64,000 bases of DNA. Source: Flavobacterium fluviatile. Its GTDB lineage: Bacteria > Bacteroidota > Bacteroidia > Flavobacteriales > Flavobacteriaceae. The position numbers and the translations under genes are program-made. Of the stretch, positions 47,001-55,417 are shown one piece after another (the first letter of the stretch is position 1; every line of letters begins with the position of its first letter). The notes under the pieces were generated by a model that saw only the letters and a program-made list of their open reading frames with translations, ran no database searches and was not told the origin of the DNA. The DNA is taken from the NCBI RefSeq assembly GCF_010645065.1, contig NZ_JAADZW010000012.1, positions 1 to 64,000 of the forward strand, in the 5' to 3' direction.

Positions 47001-47282
47001 TTGACTGATGTATCCCATCCTGCTAACTTTTATTGCAATAGGATATTTAGCTTTTGTTGCAATAGAAAAATAACCATTTTCGTCTGTCATGACAGTTTCA
47101 TTAGTTTCGGTTATTTGAATAGTTGAAGCTGCAATTGCACCTCCATTATGATCAGTAATTTGTCCTTCAATGGTATTATTTTGCCCAAAAACCGATAGGT
47201 GAACTAAGAAAAAAAAGAGTATTGAGAACCTATTACCGCTTTTGAACAATGTCAAAAAACGGAATATATAGCGTTGTTTCAT
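44097..47282 (-). CDS. SusC/RagA family TonB-linked outer-membrane transporter (haloperoxidase locus)
   Basis: The 1061-residue transporter has a signal peptide with a long basic start (cleavage near VFGQ) and a carboxypeptidase-regulatory-like domain (about residues 36-110). The plug domain (RVRGLNTITSGLFPLIVVDG, KDASASAIYGSRAANGV) and a barrel ending in YTLGLNIGF complete it. It is the transporter of the second SusCD pair. It is preceded by a strong hairpin in the 117-bp gap after the larger FG-GAP gene, so its dosage may be set separately. The nearest enzyme genes give no clear substrate. Confidence 0.92.
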   Translation of the reverse strand: MKQRYIFRFLTLFKSGNRFSILFFFLVHLSVFGQNNTIEGQITDHNGGAIAASTIQITETNETVMTDENGYFSIATKAKYPIAIKVSRMGYISQNLVAESDKSLIVILEENSSQLDEVVISSGYLSQKKSEFSGSVSTISARQLQNQPTTSFDQLLGGQGTGIDVIQSTSVLNNTPVIRVRGLNTITSGLFPLIVVDGVAVFTGSLGGFIGNNPLSGINPNDIASVDVLKDASASAIYGSRAANGVMVITTKRGKKGKTRFNYNSWFSRSTPYNLPKLLNAEDYTMIKNEALVNAGKAPGFFLSQNADGSTVDTNWYDVAYEPGYSSNHNINVSGGNETTQYYFSLDYTNQNSFIKNNTFQNYMTRLNISHDLNKFIRAGVNLSYSRAKNVGPNTGAVAGNTLSSSTYNTEYITNEPLGRMTYVLPPNVPVYNPDGSYSIQNGISVGYGANIPAIIGTINAYNLAMVQELDLTTSISKSLLGNVYGELDITKKLTFRTSFGLNTIGLENRLFLNPVHGGGAAYNGVATNIATDLSRTDWANTITYKDSFNEHHNFMILAGYERIKTTLESWGATQSNVTDTYYKNYQGSYANISPIGNDLSENALVSYFTNLNYNYKNKYFLTLNYRIDGLSALSEGNKYGNFGGGSVSWNLSEESFLKDSHLNGFLNNLKLRASYGIVGNSEIGNYPAIGTYNSSTYGGAPTLGYSQTANPNLKWETSSKLDLGLNFSMLNNRISVEFDYYNNKIRDLILKTPQSLSAGIPNNYINENLGGMYNTGFEIGINALAVNARNFNWNINLNLSTLKNKVTSLASDVFVPSVFGVQNITRVGYSIGSVFAVPNKGVNPENGQMIFINSEGKEVQYNHIGSPKWTYLDGSAAPAIDNYKDGVIQGPSLPKLFGGLNNTFNYKNFVLAVNLTFSQGNKLYNGTRATNSDQRYFNNGEFIKNRWTTPGQITDIQKLYYGDNVSAGFSFSSTSKVEDGSFVKLKNVSLGYNVPLEASFLKNTFSSVYVYLQGNNLYTFTKYRGSDPEVSINGNSINSGKDQNVPPNAQVYTLGLNIGF

Positions 47283-47304
47283 TTTTTACAAGTTTATAGC
47301 ATAG

Positions 47305-47336
47305 CCTGACCAGAACATTGATATGTTCGCGTCAGG
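47305..47336 (-). promoter_or_regulatory. Long hairpin in the intercistronic leader of susC
   Basis: CCTGAC / GTCAGG (47305-47310 / 47331-47336) encloses GAACAT / ATGTTC (47313-47318 / 47323-47328), giving a two-part stem 22 nt before the susC start. On the minus strand it is not followed by a T-run, so it looks more like an mRNA processing or stability element than a terminator. On the plus strand TTTT follows. Confidence 0.45.
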
Positions 47337-47399
47337 TTTTGCTGTATATAAATTGATTAAGTTTGAAAATGATTTAAATCAAATTCAAAAAGAAAGAGT

Positions 47400-50300
47400 T
47401 TAATTAATTCGGATACTTTGTAAAAACGAATTATTATTGGTTACCAGAAAGTAATTTTTGTCTTTTACTTTGATTTTTTCCATGTTTTTCACATCTCCGG
47501 GAGTAAAGAATCCGCTTTTAACTGCTGAAACCGGTACGAATGAACCTTTGCCGTTTCCTTTTAAAAGCAATCCATGACCCGCATCATTTCTTGGTGTTTC
47601 CACTTCAGAATTAAACATATTGCCCGTAATTAAAGCATCCGGATTTCCGTCCTTATCAAAATCATCAACCGCTATTTGATTGATAGAACTGATTTGTGCT
47701 TCGACAGGTAATTTATGGATGACAAATTTGCCGTTTCTGTTTTCCAGATAAATGCTTGCAAAAGATTTTACTTTATAATGCAAGGCTTCTTTAAGTGATT
47801 TTTCGGTATAAACATCAACCAGTGTAGCTTGTGAAAAACTTTCGTAATCTTTGAATTTTTTCTTGATATTTGGAATTTGCTGAGAGGAACAGCCACGCCC
47901 CCGCACCGGATATTGCTTGCCGTCATTGTAATAGCTCAATACAATATCCTTATGTTTGTCGTTATCAAAATCTTTTACATAAATATCAAAAGTTTCATCA
48001 GGAGTGGCCTGATATTTATAATTCAGACCATTATTTCCAACAATGTAATCCATGTCACCATCCTTGTCAAAATCGCCTTGCTGAATGCTCCACCACCAGC
48101 CGGATGTGTCGTCAGTAAGTCCCATGTTTTTGGTAACTTCTTTAAAACCAGTTTTCGTATTTTGAAAAACACGTATGGGCATCCATTCGCCAACAATAAT
48201 AATATCGTCTGATTTATCATTATTAAAGTCCGTAATTACAGCACTGGTTGCCATACCCATATTAACAAACTCTTTAGGTGCTTTTTTTGAAAGTTCGAAT
48301 TTCGGCTGAGTAGCTGTACTGCGATTCTGCAAAAGATAAGTTGTAGTTGGTGACGGATATTGTCCCGGAACTTGTCTTCCTAAAACCAGAAGATCCTGTT
48401 TCCCGTCTTTATCATAGTCAATTGGATATACTTTTGAACCGCTTGTCAGCATCATTGGTAGTACTCCTTTTGGCGCTTTGGTAAATTCGCCTTTTCCGTT
48501 GTTGAGGTATAATCTGTCTTGTAATTTTGGATCGTTTATCAAAAATTCGTAGCCACCGCTCACTACATACAAATCATTATCACCATCATTATCAGCATCA
48601 AAGATCAATGATCCCGTATCTTCACTAAATTTGTCTTCCTCAAAAGCCGGAATATTTTTTTCTGTAAACCCTTTTTGAGTCTGTAAAAATATTTTTCCTG
48701 TATAGCCTGCAGAACCTCCAACGAAATAATCATCAAGTCCGTCCTTGTTTAGATCTCCAACAGAAATAACAGGTCCAAATGAAGACATTTTATGAGGCAG
48801 AAGTACCTGATCTTTAAAATCATCGTATTTGTTTTCTTCATGTTTAAAAACCGGGAATACTGCATTTTCTGTTTTAAAAAGAGCATTTTTGGCAATTGGT
48901 TTTGAAGCCGTTTCTTCTTTGGCATCCAGCTCTTTAAAACTTAGCGTTTGATTTGCTTTTACATTGTATAACTTTTGAACCTTACCGTTTGTCCAGACTA
49001 CTTTTACCTCGTCTATTGTTTTGTCTTTTGCTAAACCAAAATGCAATTCAGGCGCTACTGATGACTGAAAACCTCTTGTTAAGGTAAGTTCCTGCATCTG
49101 GGTTCCTTTTTTTGTTTTTATGTAAACACGGTTCCCCAAACCATAAGTATTTTTTGAATTTCCTTTGAAATTAATTCTGATGTAATTATTGATTTTCGAA
49201 CTTGAGTTTTCAAAAACCGAGGCATAATCATCGATATTGTTTACTACTAAATCTAAATCACCATCGTTATCCAAATCAGCATAAGCTACACCATTTGAAA
49301 AGCCTTTATATTCGATTCCCCACTTTTTATTTGCCTGTTCAAAATGTAAATTTCCCTTATTCTGAAACATAAAATTATCGATTTTCTCAGATGGGATTTC
49401 CTGAGATTTTTTGAGGAGGTCCTTAGGCTGTAAATCCAGAGCCTCTAAGCTATTAAAGAAATCATTATTATTGATTTCTCTTCTGGTTCCGTTGCTTACA
49501 AACAAATCTTTGTTTCCGTCATTGTCAAAATCTGCGAATAAAGGTCCCCAGCTCCAGTCAGTAGAGGAGGTTCCGGTGATACGGGATATATTTCCAAAAT
49601 GTGGTATTCCGTTTTCATTCACTCCTGTATTCAGCTGCATACAGTTGTGCATGTACTGGTAATTAAAGCCCGCATCCACTACATCCCAAAAAAGTTGTGG
49701 ATTCATACTGGACATATTTGCTTTTTTGCGGCGATTGTCCTTGGCATCCATATCAACCTGAAAAACATCTAAGTTGCCGTCGTTGTTAAAATCAGAAATA
49801 TCCACACCCATTCCGTAGAAAGAATTATGCAGCATTGCTTCTTTTACAACTTCTTTAAAACTGCCATCCTGATTATTGATGTACATGAAATCAGGTGAGT
49901 TGAAATCGTTAGAAACATAAATATCTGGCCAGGTGTCATTGTTGAGGTCGCCAATTGTTGCACTTAATGATAAACCATAAGCCTTTACTCCGGCTTCCTG
50001 TGTAACATTGGCAAAATGATTGCCGTCATTTCGATACAAATGCCCGGATTCATTATCTTTAACATGAATCATCATCTGTACGTAATCTCCTGTTGCTGAG
50101 TTGAATTTGGTAGGAGGATAGTTGGCTACGAATAGATCCAAATCACCATCTTTGTCATAGTCAAAAAAGGTGCCCTGAACACTGTTTCCAATATCATCAA
50201 TACCGTATTCTTTGGCTTTTTCTGTAAATGTACCATTACCGTTATTGATGTACAGTTCATTGTTTTTAGGGCCAAATTTTCCGCCAACGCTACAATAAAT

Positions 50301-50699
50301 ATCCAGACGTCCGTCACCGTTTACATCTGCCATTGTAACTCCTGTGTACCATCGGGAATCTCCGCCAACGCCGGCTTTTTGGGTAATGTCTTCAAATTTT
50401 AAATTTCCTTTATTTAAGTATAATTTATTAGATACCTGATTTCCTGTAAAAAAAATATCTGCGAGTCCGTCGTTGTTTATATCTCCGGTAGCAACCCCCC
50501 CGCCCATATATATATACGAGTAAGTAAAATAATTCAGTGAATCATTTTCTGTCAGATTATTGCTGAAATCGATTCCTGTATCAGCATGGTCAAGAGTAGA
50601 AAATATCTTTTCACCTGATTCTTTATCAGAACAGCTAACAAGCAATATTAAGCTCAGCAGGCTTAAAAAAGCCAGTTTTATTTTTTTTGTATTTTTCAT
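47400..50699 (-). CDS. FG-GAP/VCBS repeat (CRTAC1-like) lipoprotein, large
   Basis: The protein has 1099 residues from the ATG at 50699, chosen because it leaves a normal 23-residue lipoprotein signal ending in LLVSC; the frame is open 12 residues further, to 50735. The body is built of FG-GAP/VCBS beta-propeller blades with repeated Ca-binding-like loops (DINNDGLADIF, DYDKDGDLDLF, DLDNDGDLDLV and others). An ASPIC/UnbV-type segment (LTLTRGFQSSVAPELHFGLAKD) sits near residue 570, followed by a second propeller. Such proteins are extracellular and may bind glycans or proteins; no enzymatic site is seen. It is the second of two such genes between a haloperoxidase and susCD, presumably in one transcript. 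Confidence 0.82.
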   Translation of the reverse strand: MKNTKKIKLAFLSLLSLILLVSCSDKESGEKIFSTLDHADTGIDFSNNLTENDSLNYFTYSYIYMGGGVATGDINNDGLADIFFTGNQVSNKLYLNKGNLKFEDITQKAGVGGDSRWYTGVTMADVNGDGRLDIYCSVGGKFGPKNNELYINNGNGTFTEKAKEYGIDDIGNSVQGTFFDYDKDGDLDLFVANYPPTKFNSATGDYVQMMIHVKDNESGHLYRNDGNHFANVTQEAGVKAYGLSLSATIGDLNNDTWPDIYVSNDFNSPDFMYINNQDGSFKEVVKEAMLHNSFYGMGVDISDFNNDGNLDVFQVDMDAKDNRRKKANMSSMNPQLFWDVVDAGFNYQYMHNCMQLNTGVNENGIPHFGNISRITGTSSTDWSWGPLFADFDNDGNKDLFVSNGTRREINNNDFFNSLEALDLQPKDLLKKSQEIPSEKIDNFMFQNKGNLHFEQANKKWGIEYKGFSNGVAYADLDNDGDLDLVVNNIDDYASVFENSSSKINNYIRINFKGNSKNTYGLGNRVYIKTKKGTQMQELTLTRGFQSSVAPELHFGLAKDKTIDEVKVVWTNGKVQKLYNVKANQTLSFKELDAKEETASKPIAKNALFKTENAVFPVFKHEENKYDDFKDQVLLPHKMSSFGPVISVGDLNKDGLDDYFVGGSAGYTGKIFLQTQKGFTEKNIPAFEEDKFSEDTGSLIFDADNDGDNDLYVVSGGYEFLINDPKLQDRLYLNNGKGEFTKAPKGVLPMMLTSGSKVYPIDYDKDGKQDLLVLGRQVPGQYPSPTTTYLLQNRSTATQPKFELSKKAPKEFVNMGMATSAVITDFNNDKSDDIIIVGEWMPIRVFQNTKTGFKEVTKNMGLTDDTSGWWWSIQQGDFDKDGDMDYIVGNNGLNYKYQATPDETFDIYVKDFDNDKHKDIVLSYYNDGKQYPVRGRGCSSQQIPNIKKKFKDYESFSQATLVDVYTEKSLKEALHYKVKSFASIYLENRNGKFVIHKLPVEAQISSINQIAVDDFDKDGNPDALITGNMFNSEVETPRNDAGHGLLLKGNGKGSFVPVSAVKSGFFTPGDVKNMEKIKVKDKNYFLVTNNNSFLQSIRIN

Positions 50700-50758
50700 T
50701 TTTATAATAATAAAATTTATCATTTGTTTCTTCAATGTCTAAAATCCCGGTTTTTATG

Positions 50759-52969
50759 TCAAATACATATAGAGGATTTTACTCCAGTGGATGGAAAAAC
50801 CGTTTTTTTGATATTTATTTTTGAAAAGTTTTTTTCTCCCTCTTTAATTTTGATAAATTGATTTGGTTGAATGTTTTTAAGCACTTGCTTTTTATGGCTT
50901 TTAGGCCAGCTAATTTCGATTTGATCAATAATAGCAGCTTGTCCAATTCCGATTTCCATTCTTAAAGCTGATGCTCCAAAGCTGCCGCCGGAATTCAATA
51001 TCCTGTACACAGATCTTGTAACACCATTATCTTTGAAAGTGACTTTTACTTTGGCTCCAATTCCGCAACGATTGCTATCTGTGCCTTCTAATTTCAATTT
51101 TATCCAGCGGTTGTTGTTCTGACCTGGATTAAGGTATAAAGAATTATAGAAAGAATCTCCAATATAGGCGCCCCCAACTTCTATAAAAATATCAGAATCT
51201 CCGTCATTATCCAGATCATTTAGTGCCACCGCATGGCCTTTTTGTAAATTGCCTACCCGCCCCGAAGTAGTAACATCTGTAAATTTTCCATTTCCCATAT
51301 TTCTAAATAATTTATTAGGAATAAGGGATTTGTAGTCTGGATTTCCTGTGCCAAGATACATATCGAGAAAACCATCGTTGTCTATATCTCCAAAATTTGA
51401 GCCCATTGCAAACACTGTTTTACTTAAACCCGAAACTTTAGAAACATCGGAGAATGTACCATCATGATTATTACGATACAAGTACATTTTACTACTTTCA
51501 TTGGGTACATTCAAAGCTTCCATTGCAATCTGACCGCCAATGGAGCCATTAAATTGATAACCACAAACAAAAATATCCTGCCATCCATCATTATCATAAT
51601 CCCAAAACCATGTTGGAAAAGTCATTACAGTTAGACCTGCCAAACCAGCCTCGACAGTAGCATCTGCAAAAAACGGAATACCATTTTTAGTGCCGGTGTT
51701 TTTCAATAATATTTTCCTTTTATTCATTCCGGAAAGAAACAAATCAATGTCGCCATCATTATCATAATCTGCAGACGTTACGCCTTTTATATAGCTGATG
51801 ATATCACATTTTGCAGCTTTGGCAACATTAGTGAATGTTCCGTCCTGATTATTCAGGTACAACTCACAAGGGAAGGAGTCGTTAGGTGAGGATTCGTTTC
51901 CAATAAATAAATCTAAATAGCCATCATTGTTGAAGTCATTCCACGTACCCGCCTGTGTAGGAAACTCAGAATATAATCCGCTTTTTATAGTTACATCTGT
52001 AAAAGATCCGTCTCCATTGTTGCGTAACAACGAATTGGGCTGTCTTCCGAATTTACGCATCCAGGCCCCTCTCAGTACAAAAATATCAGTATCACCATCG
52101 TTGTCATAATCGGCTTGTATCATATTCAAACCTCCTTTAAAGCGTCCTATTTCTGATACTTTGGAATAGTCAATAAATTTACCTTTTTGATCATTTTGAT
52201 AATAATGCATAGCTCCATTCAGACTCCAGTCAGAAGTTACAATATCTAAATAGTTATCATTATTGAAATCATCCAAGATAACACCTCCTGACATGTTTCT
52301 GTTTTTTATGCCAACATTAGCAGCAACATCCAGAAAAGGTTTTATGCTGTATCCTTCATTGCTCTGGTTCAGGTCAGGTATTAACCATTGCTTCGGAACT
52401 TGTAACGGATAACCTCCAATAGTCATGTAAGCAATATTAAGCAGCCATTTGGACTCATAGTCATGAGGGTTTATATCCAGTAATTTCCTGTAAATTTCAA
52501 TTGCCTTTTGAGAACCCTGTCTAACTGTATATATTCCGCTCTTTTGTATAGGTATTATGCAGGATTCGGAATTATGGTAATTGACACAATTTTGTTTTTC
52601 TCCCAATCTCATGTAAGCAATTGCCAATGATTTTAATGATTCAGAGTCAACTTTTCCGCCCATTTTCATAATTCTATTGACAGCATTTTCTATCACTGTT
52701 ACAGATTCAGTTTCTTTTCCAAGTTTCAACAATGCGTTCCCTTTATTTAATTCGTTCATTAATTTAAAAAAACCTTCATCAGAACTTTTAATTATTGAGT
52801 CATAATAAGCGACTTCTGCTTTTTCGGCAAATGGATTATTTTTTACATTATACATTTTATACCGGGCGTCTAAAATCCGAATCATTTTATCATTAGAATT
52901 AGAAAAATAATCACAGGATTGTATCAAAACAGAAGCTATAAACAGCAGTATTAATGGTTGAACTTTCAT
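50759..52969 (-). CDS. FG-GAP/VCBS repeat lipoprotein with TPR-like N-terminus and ASPIC/UnbV domain
   Basis: The 736-residue lipoprotein (LIQSCDYFSNS, Cys about residue 19) has an N-terminal helical, TPR-like region (about residues 25-190). This includes CVNYHNSESCIIPI, a recurring stretch of CRTAC1-like proteins. A seven-bladed FG-GAP propeller follows (DFNNDNYLDIV, DYDNDGDTDIF, DFNNDGYLDLF, DIDNDGFLDMY), and then a C-terminal ASPIC/UnbV domain (LKLEGTDSNRCGIGAKVKV ... GIGQAAIIDQIEISWP). Proteins of this kind are secreted and of unknown biochemical role in bacteria. It lies 30 bp after the haloperoxidase gene and just before the larger FG-GAP gene, so the three are probably co-transcribed. 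Confidence 0.85.
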   Translation of the reverse strand: MKVQPLILLFIASVLIQSCDYFSNSNDKMIRILDARYKMYNVKNNPFAEKAEVAYYDSIIKSSDEGFFKLMNELNKGNALLKLGKETESVTVIENAVNRIMKMGGKVDSESLKSLAIAYMRLGEKQNCVNYHNSESCIIPIQKSGIYTVRQGSQKAIEIYRKLLDINPHDYESKWLLNIAYMTIGGYPLQVPKQWLIPDLNQSNEGYSIKPFLDVAANVGIKNRNMSGGVILDDFNNDNYLDIVTSDWSLNGAMHYYQNDQKGKFIDYSKVSEIGRFKGGLNMIQADYDNDGDTDIFVLRGAWMRKFGRQPNSLLRNNGDGSFTDVTIKSGLYSEFPTQAGTWNDFNNDGYLDLFIGNESSPNDSFPCELYLNNQDGTFTNVAKAAKCDIISYIKGVTSADYDNDGDIDLFLSGMNKRKILLKNTGTKNGIPFFADATVEAGLAGLTVMTFPTWFWDYDNDGWQDIFVCGYQFNGSIGGQIAMEALNVPNESSKMYLYRNNHDGTFSDVSKVSGLSKTVFAMGSNFGDIDNDGFLDMYLGTGNPDYKSLIPNKLFRNMGNGKFTDVTTSGRVGNLQKGHAVALNDLDNDGDSDIFIEVGGAYIGDSFYNSLYLNPGQNNNRWIKLKLEGTDSNRCGIGAKVKVTFKDNGVTRSVYRILNSGGSFGASALRMEIGIGQAAIIDQIEISWPKSHKKQVLKNIQPNQFIKIKEGEKNFSKINIKKTVFPSTGVKSSICI

Positions 52970-52999
52970 AATAAGAACTTTTAGATTGGACTAACCCGG

Positions 53000-54475
53000 C
53001 TATTTTTCGAAATTTTTATTTCCAATGTGACGATTATAAAACTTCCAGACTTCATGAGCGACATTTCTGCCCAGTTTAAGGCCTTCAACATTATCAGACT
53101 GGATGTGATAACCTCCCATTACTCTGGAAATTCCAGCCATATTAGCTGTTTCGGTAAAGGTTGGAAATTTAAGCACAACAGGTTTTCCAATATTATTTGG
53201 TTCTGTCATTGCACCAGGTTCATTCCATGTTGCAGATTCTCCAAAAGTGTCACTTCCGGTCCATAATTTTAATGCTTCACCGCAGCCGCCACTGATTGTA
53301 CTGTGTCCTGAAACATAGCCCGGAAACGCAGGACATAAAAATATATCCGGTGAGTAAGGTCTCCAGTCTTGTCCTTTCATTTCTATATTTCCAAAACCGG
53401 GTCCTCCCCAGGCTTTTATAGTCTGATCTTTATAATAATGATGAACTAAGGCATAAGGACGGGCAAAATCATAAAACATTTTAGTATCCCAACATGCTAT
53501 AAAACAATCCATAGCAGTCACCTGATTATAGAAAAACATTTTGACATCCTGATCCAAAGTATGATGATCACGTCTGGAAACATCCTGAGCAAATTTTAGC
53601 CAGTGACCTGCCTGCTGCACTGATTTTGGGCCATCACGCATAAATTCTACCAGCGCTTTTTGCTCGTTGGTAAGATTATATTGCAAATCAAGTAATTCTT
53701 TAACTTCGTTTTTAAGTTGTTCAGAATCTAAAGATGGAGGTGGTCCAGGGCGAAACTGGTCGCCGGATTTTAATCCGACAGGTTTTACTTTGTTCCAAAA
53801 CGGCGTAGCACAGCCAGGTGCAAACTTTCCGCCTTTTCCATCTGAGAAATATTTTGGCTGCCAGTGCATTACATCATTCATTTCATCCGGAGTATTGACC
53901 GGCTTATAGTTTCCATAGTTGAAATAGGGAGTACCATTTGAACCGTCTTCTTCTCCATATTGGTTTGAACCGTCGTGCTTTCTTGCTTCGATTACTGCTT
54001 TTGCTGCTAAATTTCCTATTCCTGCCGGCGTTTTGGGATCTAGTGATTTATCATTAGGATCAAGTCCTAATTTGGCCATAAAGTCGGTAAATAAATCTTT
54101 ATCTGAAAAATAATATTCGCATAACGCATTATAAGCGGCATAACTAACAGCTATCTCTTTGTTTTTGAGTGTCTGTTCCTTAGCAGGTCTTCTTTCAGTA
54201 TCTTTTAAATATACCGGAATAGCCTTTTGGTCATAACGGCTCCATGCATCAAAAACAGCAACAAATGTTAGTCCTAAATAGCGGGAAGTAACTGTTGGTC
54301 TTGGTTTAAATCTGTCAGTATCATTACCGGTGGCAGTAACTGCAATTTGCGACCATTTATATGCTATATTATTTTCTCCTGTTGGTTCTTTAGCTTTATT
54401 TTTGGTTTGAGCCAATAGGGTAGTGGTTAAAATACTAAAAAGTAGTATTTTATATAATAGTTTCTGAATTTTCAT
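53000..54475 (-). CDS. Vanadium-dependent haloperoxidase-like protein (PAP2 superfamily), secreted
   Basis: The 491-residue protein has a signal peptide (cleavage near LLAQ) and an all-helical PAP2/haloperoxidase core. Vanadate or phosphate site residues are visible: FPGYVSGHSTISGG with His391, and R-x5-H in RVMGGYHIQSD (Arg451, His457). The extra N-terminal helical domain and the length agree with bacterial haloperoxidase-like proteins rather than with small lipid phosphatases. Haloperoxidases oxidise halides with hydrogen peroxide, but many homologues are phosphatases, so activity is uncertain. It heads a minus-strand group with two FG-GAP lipoproteins, SusC and SusD. It may modify, or protect against, a compound handled by that receptor. 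Confidence 0.82.
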   Translation of the reverse strand: MKIQKLLYKILLFSILTTTLLAQTKNKAKEPTGENNIAYKWSQIAVTATGNDTDRFKPRPTVTSRYLGLTFVAVFDAWSRYDQKAIPVYLKDTERRPAKEQTLKNKEIAVSYAAYNALCEYYFSDKDLFTDFMAKLGLDPNDKSLDPKTPAGIGNLAAKAVIEARKHDGSNQYGEEDGSNGTPYFNYGNYKPVNTPDEMNDVMHWQPKYFSDGKGGKFAPGCATPFWNKVKPVGLKSGDQFRPGPPPSLDSEQLKNEVKELLDLQYNLTNEQKALVEFMRDGPKSVQQAGHWLKFAQDVSRRDHHTLDQDVKMFFYNQVTAMDCFIACWDTKMFYDFARPYALVHHYYKDQTIKAWGGPGFGNIEMKGQDWRPYSPDIFLCPAFPGYVSGHSTISGGCGEALKLWTGSDTFGESATWNEPGAMTEPNNIGKPVVLKFPTFTETANMAGISRVMGGYHIQSDNVEGLKLGRNVAHEVWKFYNRHIGNKNFEK

Positions 54476-54642
54476 TTTGGTGGTTTATGGTTTTTTGATA
54501 GTTTTTCTTTTCAATTAATAATTGAGAGTTGATGTTAAACTTGAATAAACAGATTCAATCTTAAGTGAAGTACTAAGATTCAATGCCAGAGGATGATTTG
54601 TTAAAAATCAGGCCTGTTTAATTTCAACATCTGGAAATACTA

Positions 54643-55182
54643 TTATACCATATCAGGAGGAGGGTAGTTGGTCGTAAAATACCCTGAAAGGAGTTTTCCT
54701 TTTGGATTGTATGAATTTAAGGTAACGGTGTAAACTAACTTAGCTGTTGTAACTAGATTAATTCGATCATTAGGAATGTAATCCTGTATAAAGGATTTCA
54801 TTAATTTTTTACTGGGATTTTCTTTGTTTGAATCGGTATCAAATATCTGACTGTCGACAATTTTTTTTAAATCATAACCCAGCACCGTACGATGTGAGTT
54901 TTTTAGACAATATAATTTTAAAACGTTATTTATGATTCTTTTCTTAAAAACATGATAAGTCTTATTTTCGATTACAAAATCTTCATTTGCATATTCAAAG
55001 CCGGAATCTACGACATAGGCGTAAGGATTAATTTTAATTTCAATTACTTCAAAATTTCCATTATCAGTCTTTTCCATAGCATTCACCCACACTTGCTGTT
55101 GTTGTTCAGCAAACATGATATAAAATCCTAAAACATTGTAAAACAACGTCACGATTAAAAAAAACAATGCAATTTTTTTCAT
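54643..55182 (-). CDS. Small membrane-anchored protein of unknown function
   Basis: The 179-residue protein has one hydrophobic N-terminal helix (residues 4-24) with little charge, then a soluble and probably periplasmic domain with several short beta-rich segments (VIEIKINPYAYVV, TYHVFKKRIINNVLKLYCL) and a proline-rich end (NYPPPDMV). It resembles a group of short Bacteroidota proteins often encoded beside TonB-dependent receptors; that is recollection, not a search result. It lies between the haloperoxidase cluster and the third susCD pair and points the same way as both, with 235 bp before it that hold a palindrome. No function is assigned. Confidence 0.7.
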   Translation of the reverse strand: MKKIALFFLIVTLFYNVLGFYIMFAEQQQQVWVNAMEKTDNGNFEVIEIKINPYAYVVDSGFEYANEDFVIENKTYHVFKKRIINNVLKLYCLKNSHRTVLGYDLKKIVDSQIFDTDSNKENPSKKLMKSFIQDYIPNDRINLVTTAKLVYTVTLNSYNPKGKLLSGYFTTNYPPPDMV

Positions 55183-55261
55183 ATGAAATAAAAACTGATC
55201 GGTGTTCTTACTATTATTTAAGAATTGGGCAATCTGATTCGTGCAATTACTAAAAGCAACT

Positions 55262-55274
55262 TACAACCGTTGTA
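55262..55274. promoter_or_regulatory. Perfect 13-bp palindrome upstream of the small membrane protein
   Basis: TACAACCGTTGTA is a perfect inverted repeat with one central base, 80 bp before the start at 55182. It looks like a regulator binding site. It shares CAACCG..TTG with the xylan-locus ten-mer but has a different centre and symmetry. Confidence 0.35.
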
Positions 55275-55353
55275 GCTGTTCTTATGGAAAAATGAAATAA
55301 GTGTATAAAGTTTTTTTAAATATTATGGCAGATAATTATGCTTTGCATAGTAA

Positions 55354-55383
55354 ATAAACAGCGCATTTGCATACGCTGTTTAT
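55354..55383 (-). terminator. Hairpin after the third susCD pair
   Basis: ATAAACAGCG and CGCTGTTTAT form a perfect 10-bp stem 35 bp past the SusD stop on the minus strand; the following bases are only moderately T-rich. Confidence 0.55.
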
Positions 55384-55417
55384 CAAACACTAACTTAACC
55401 TAACTAACTTAATTCAT

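Noticed and set aside
47400..52969. Many short similar DNA segments suggestive of a repeat array or CRISPR
   Set aside because: They encode the DxNxDGxxD loops of FG-GAP blades, are irregular in spacing and sequence, and stay in frame.
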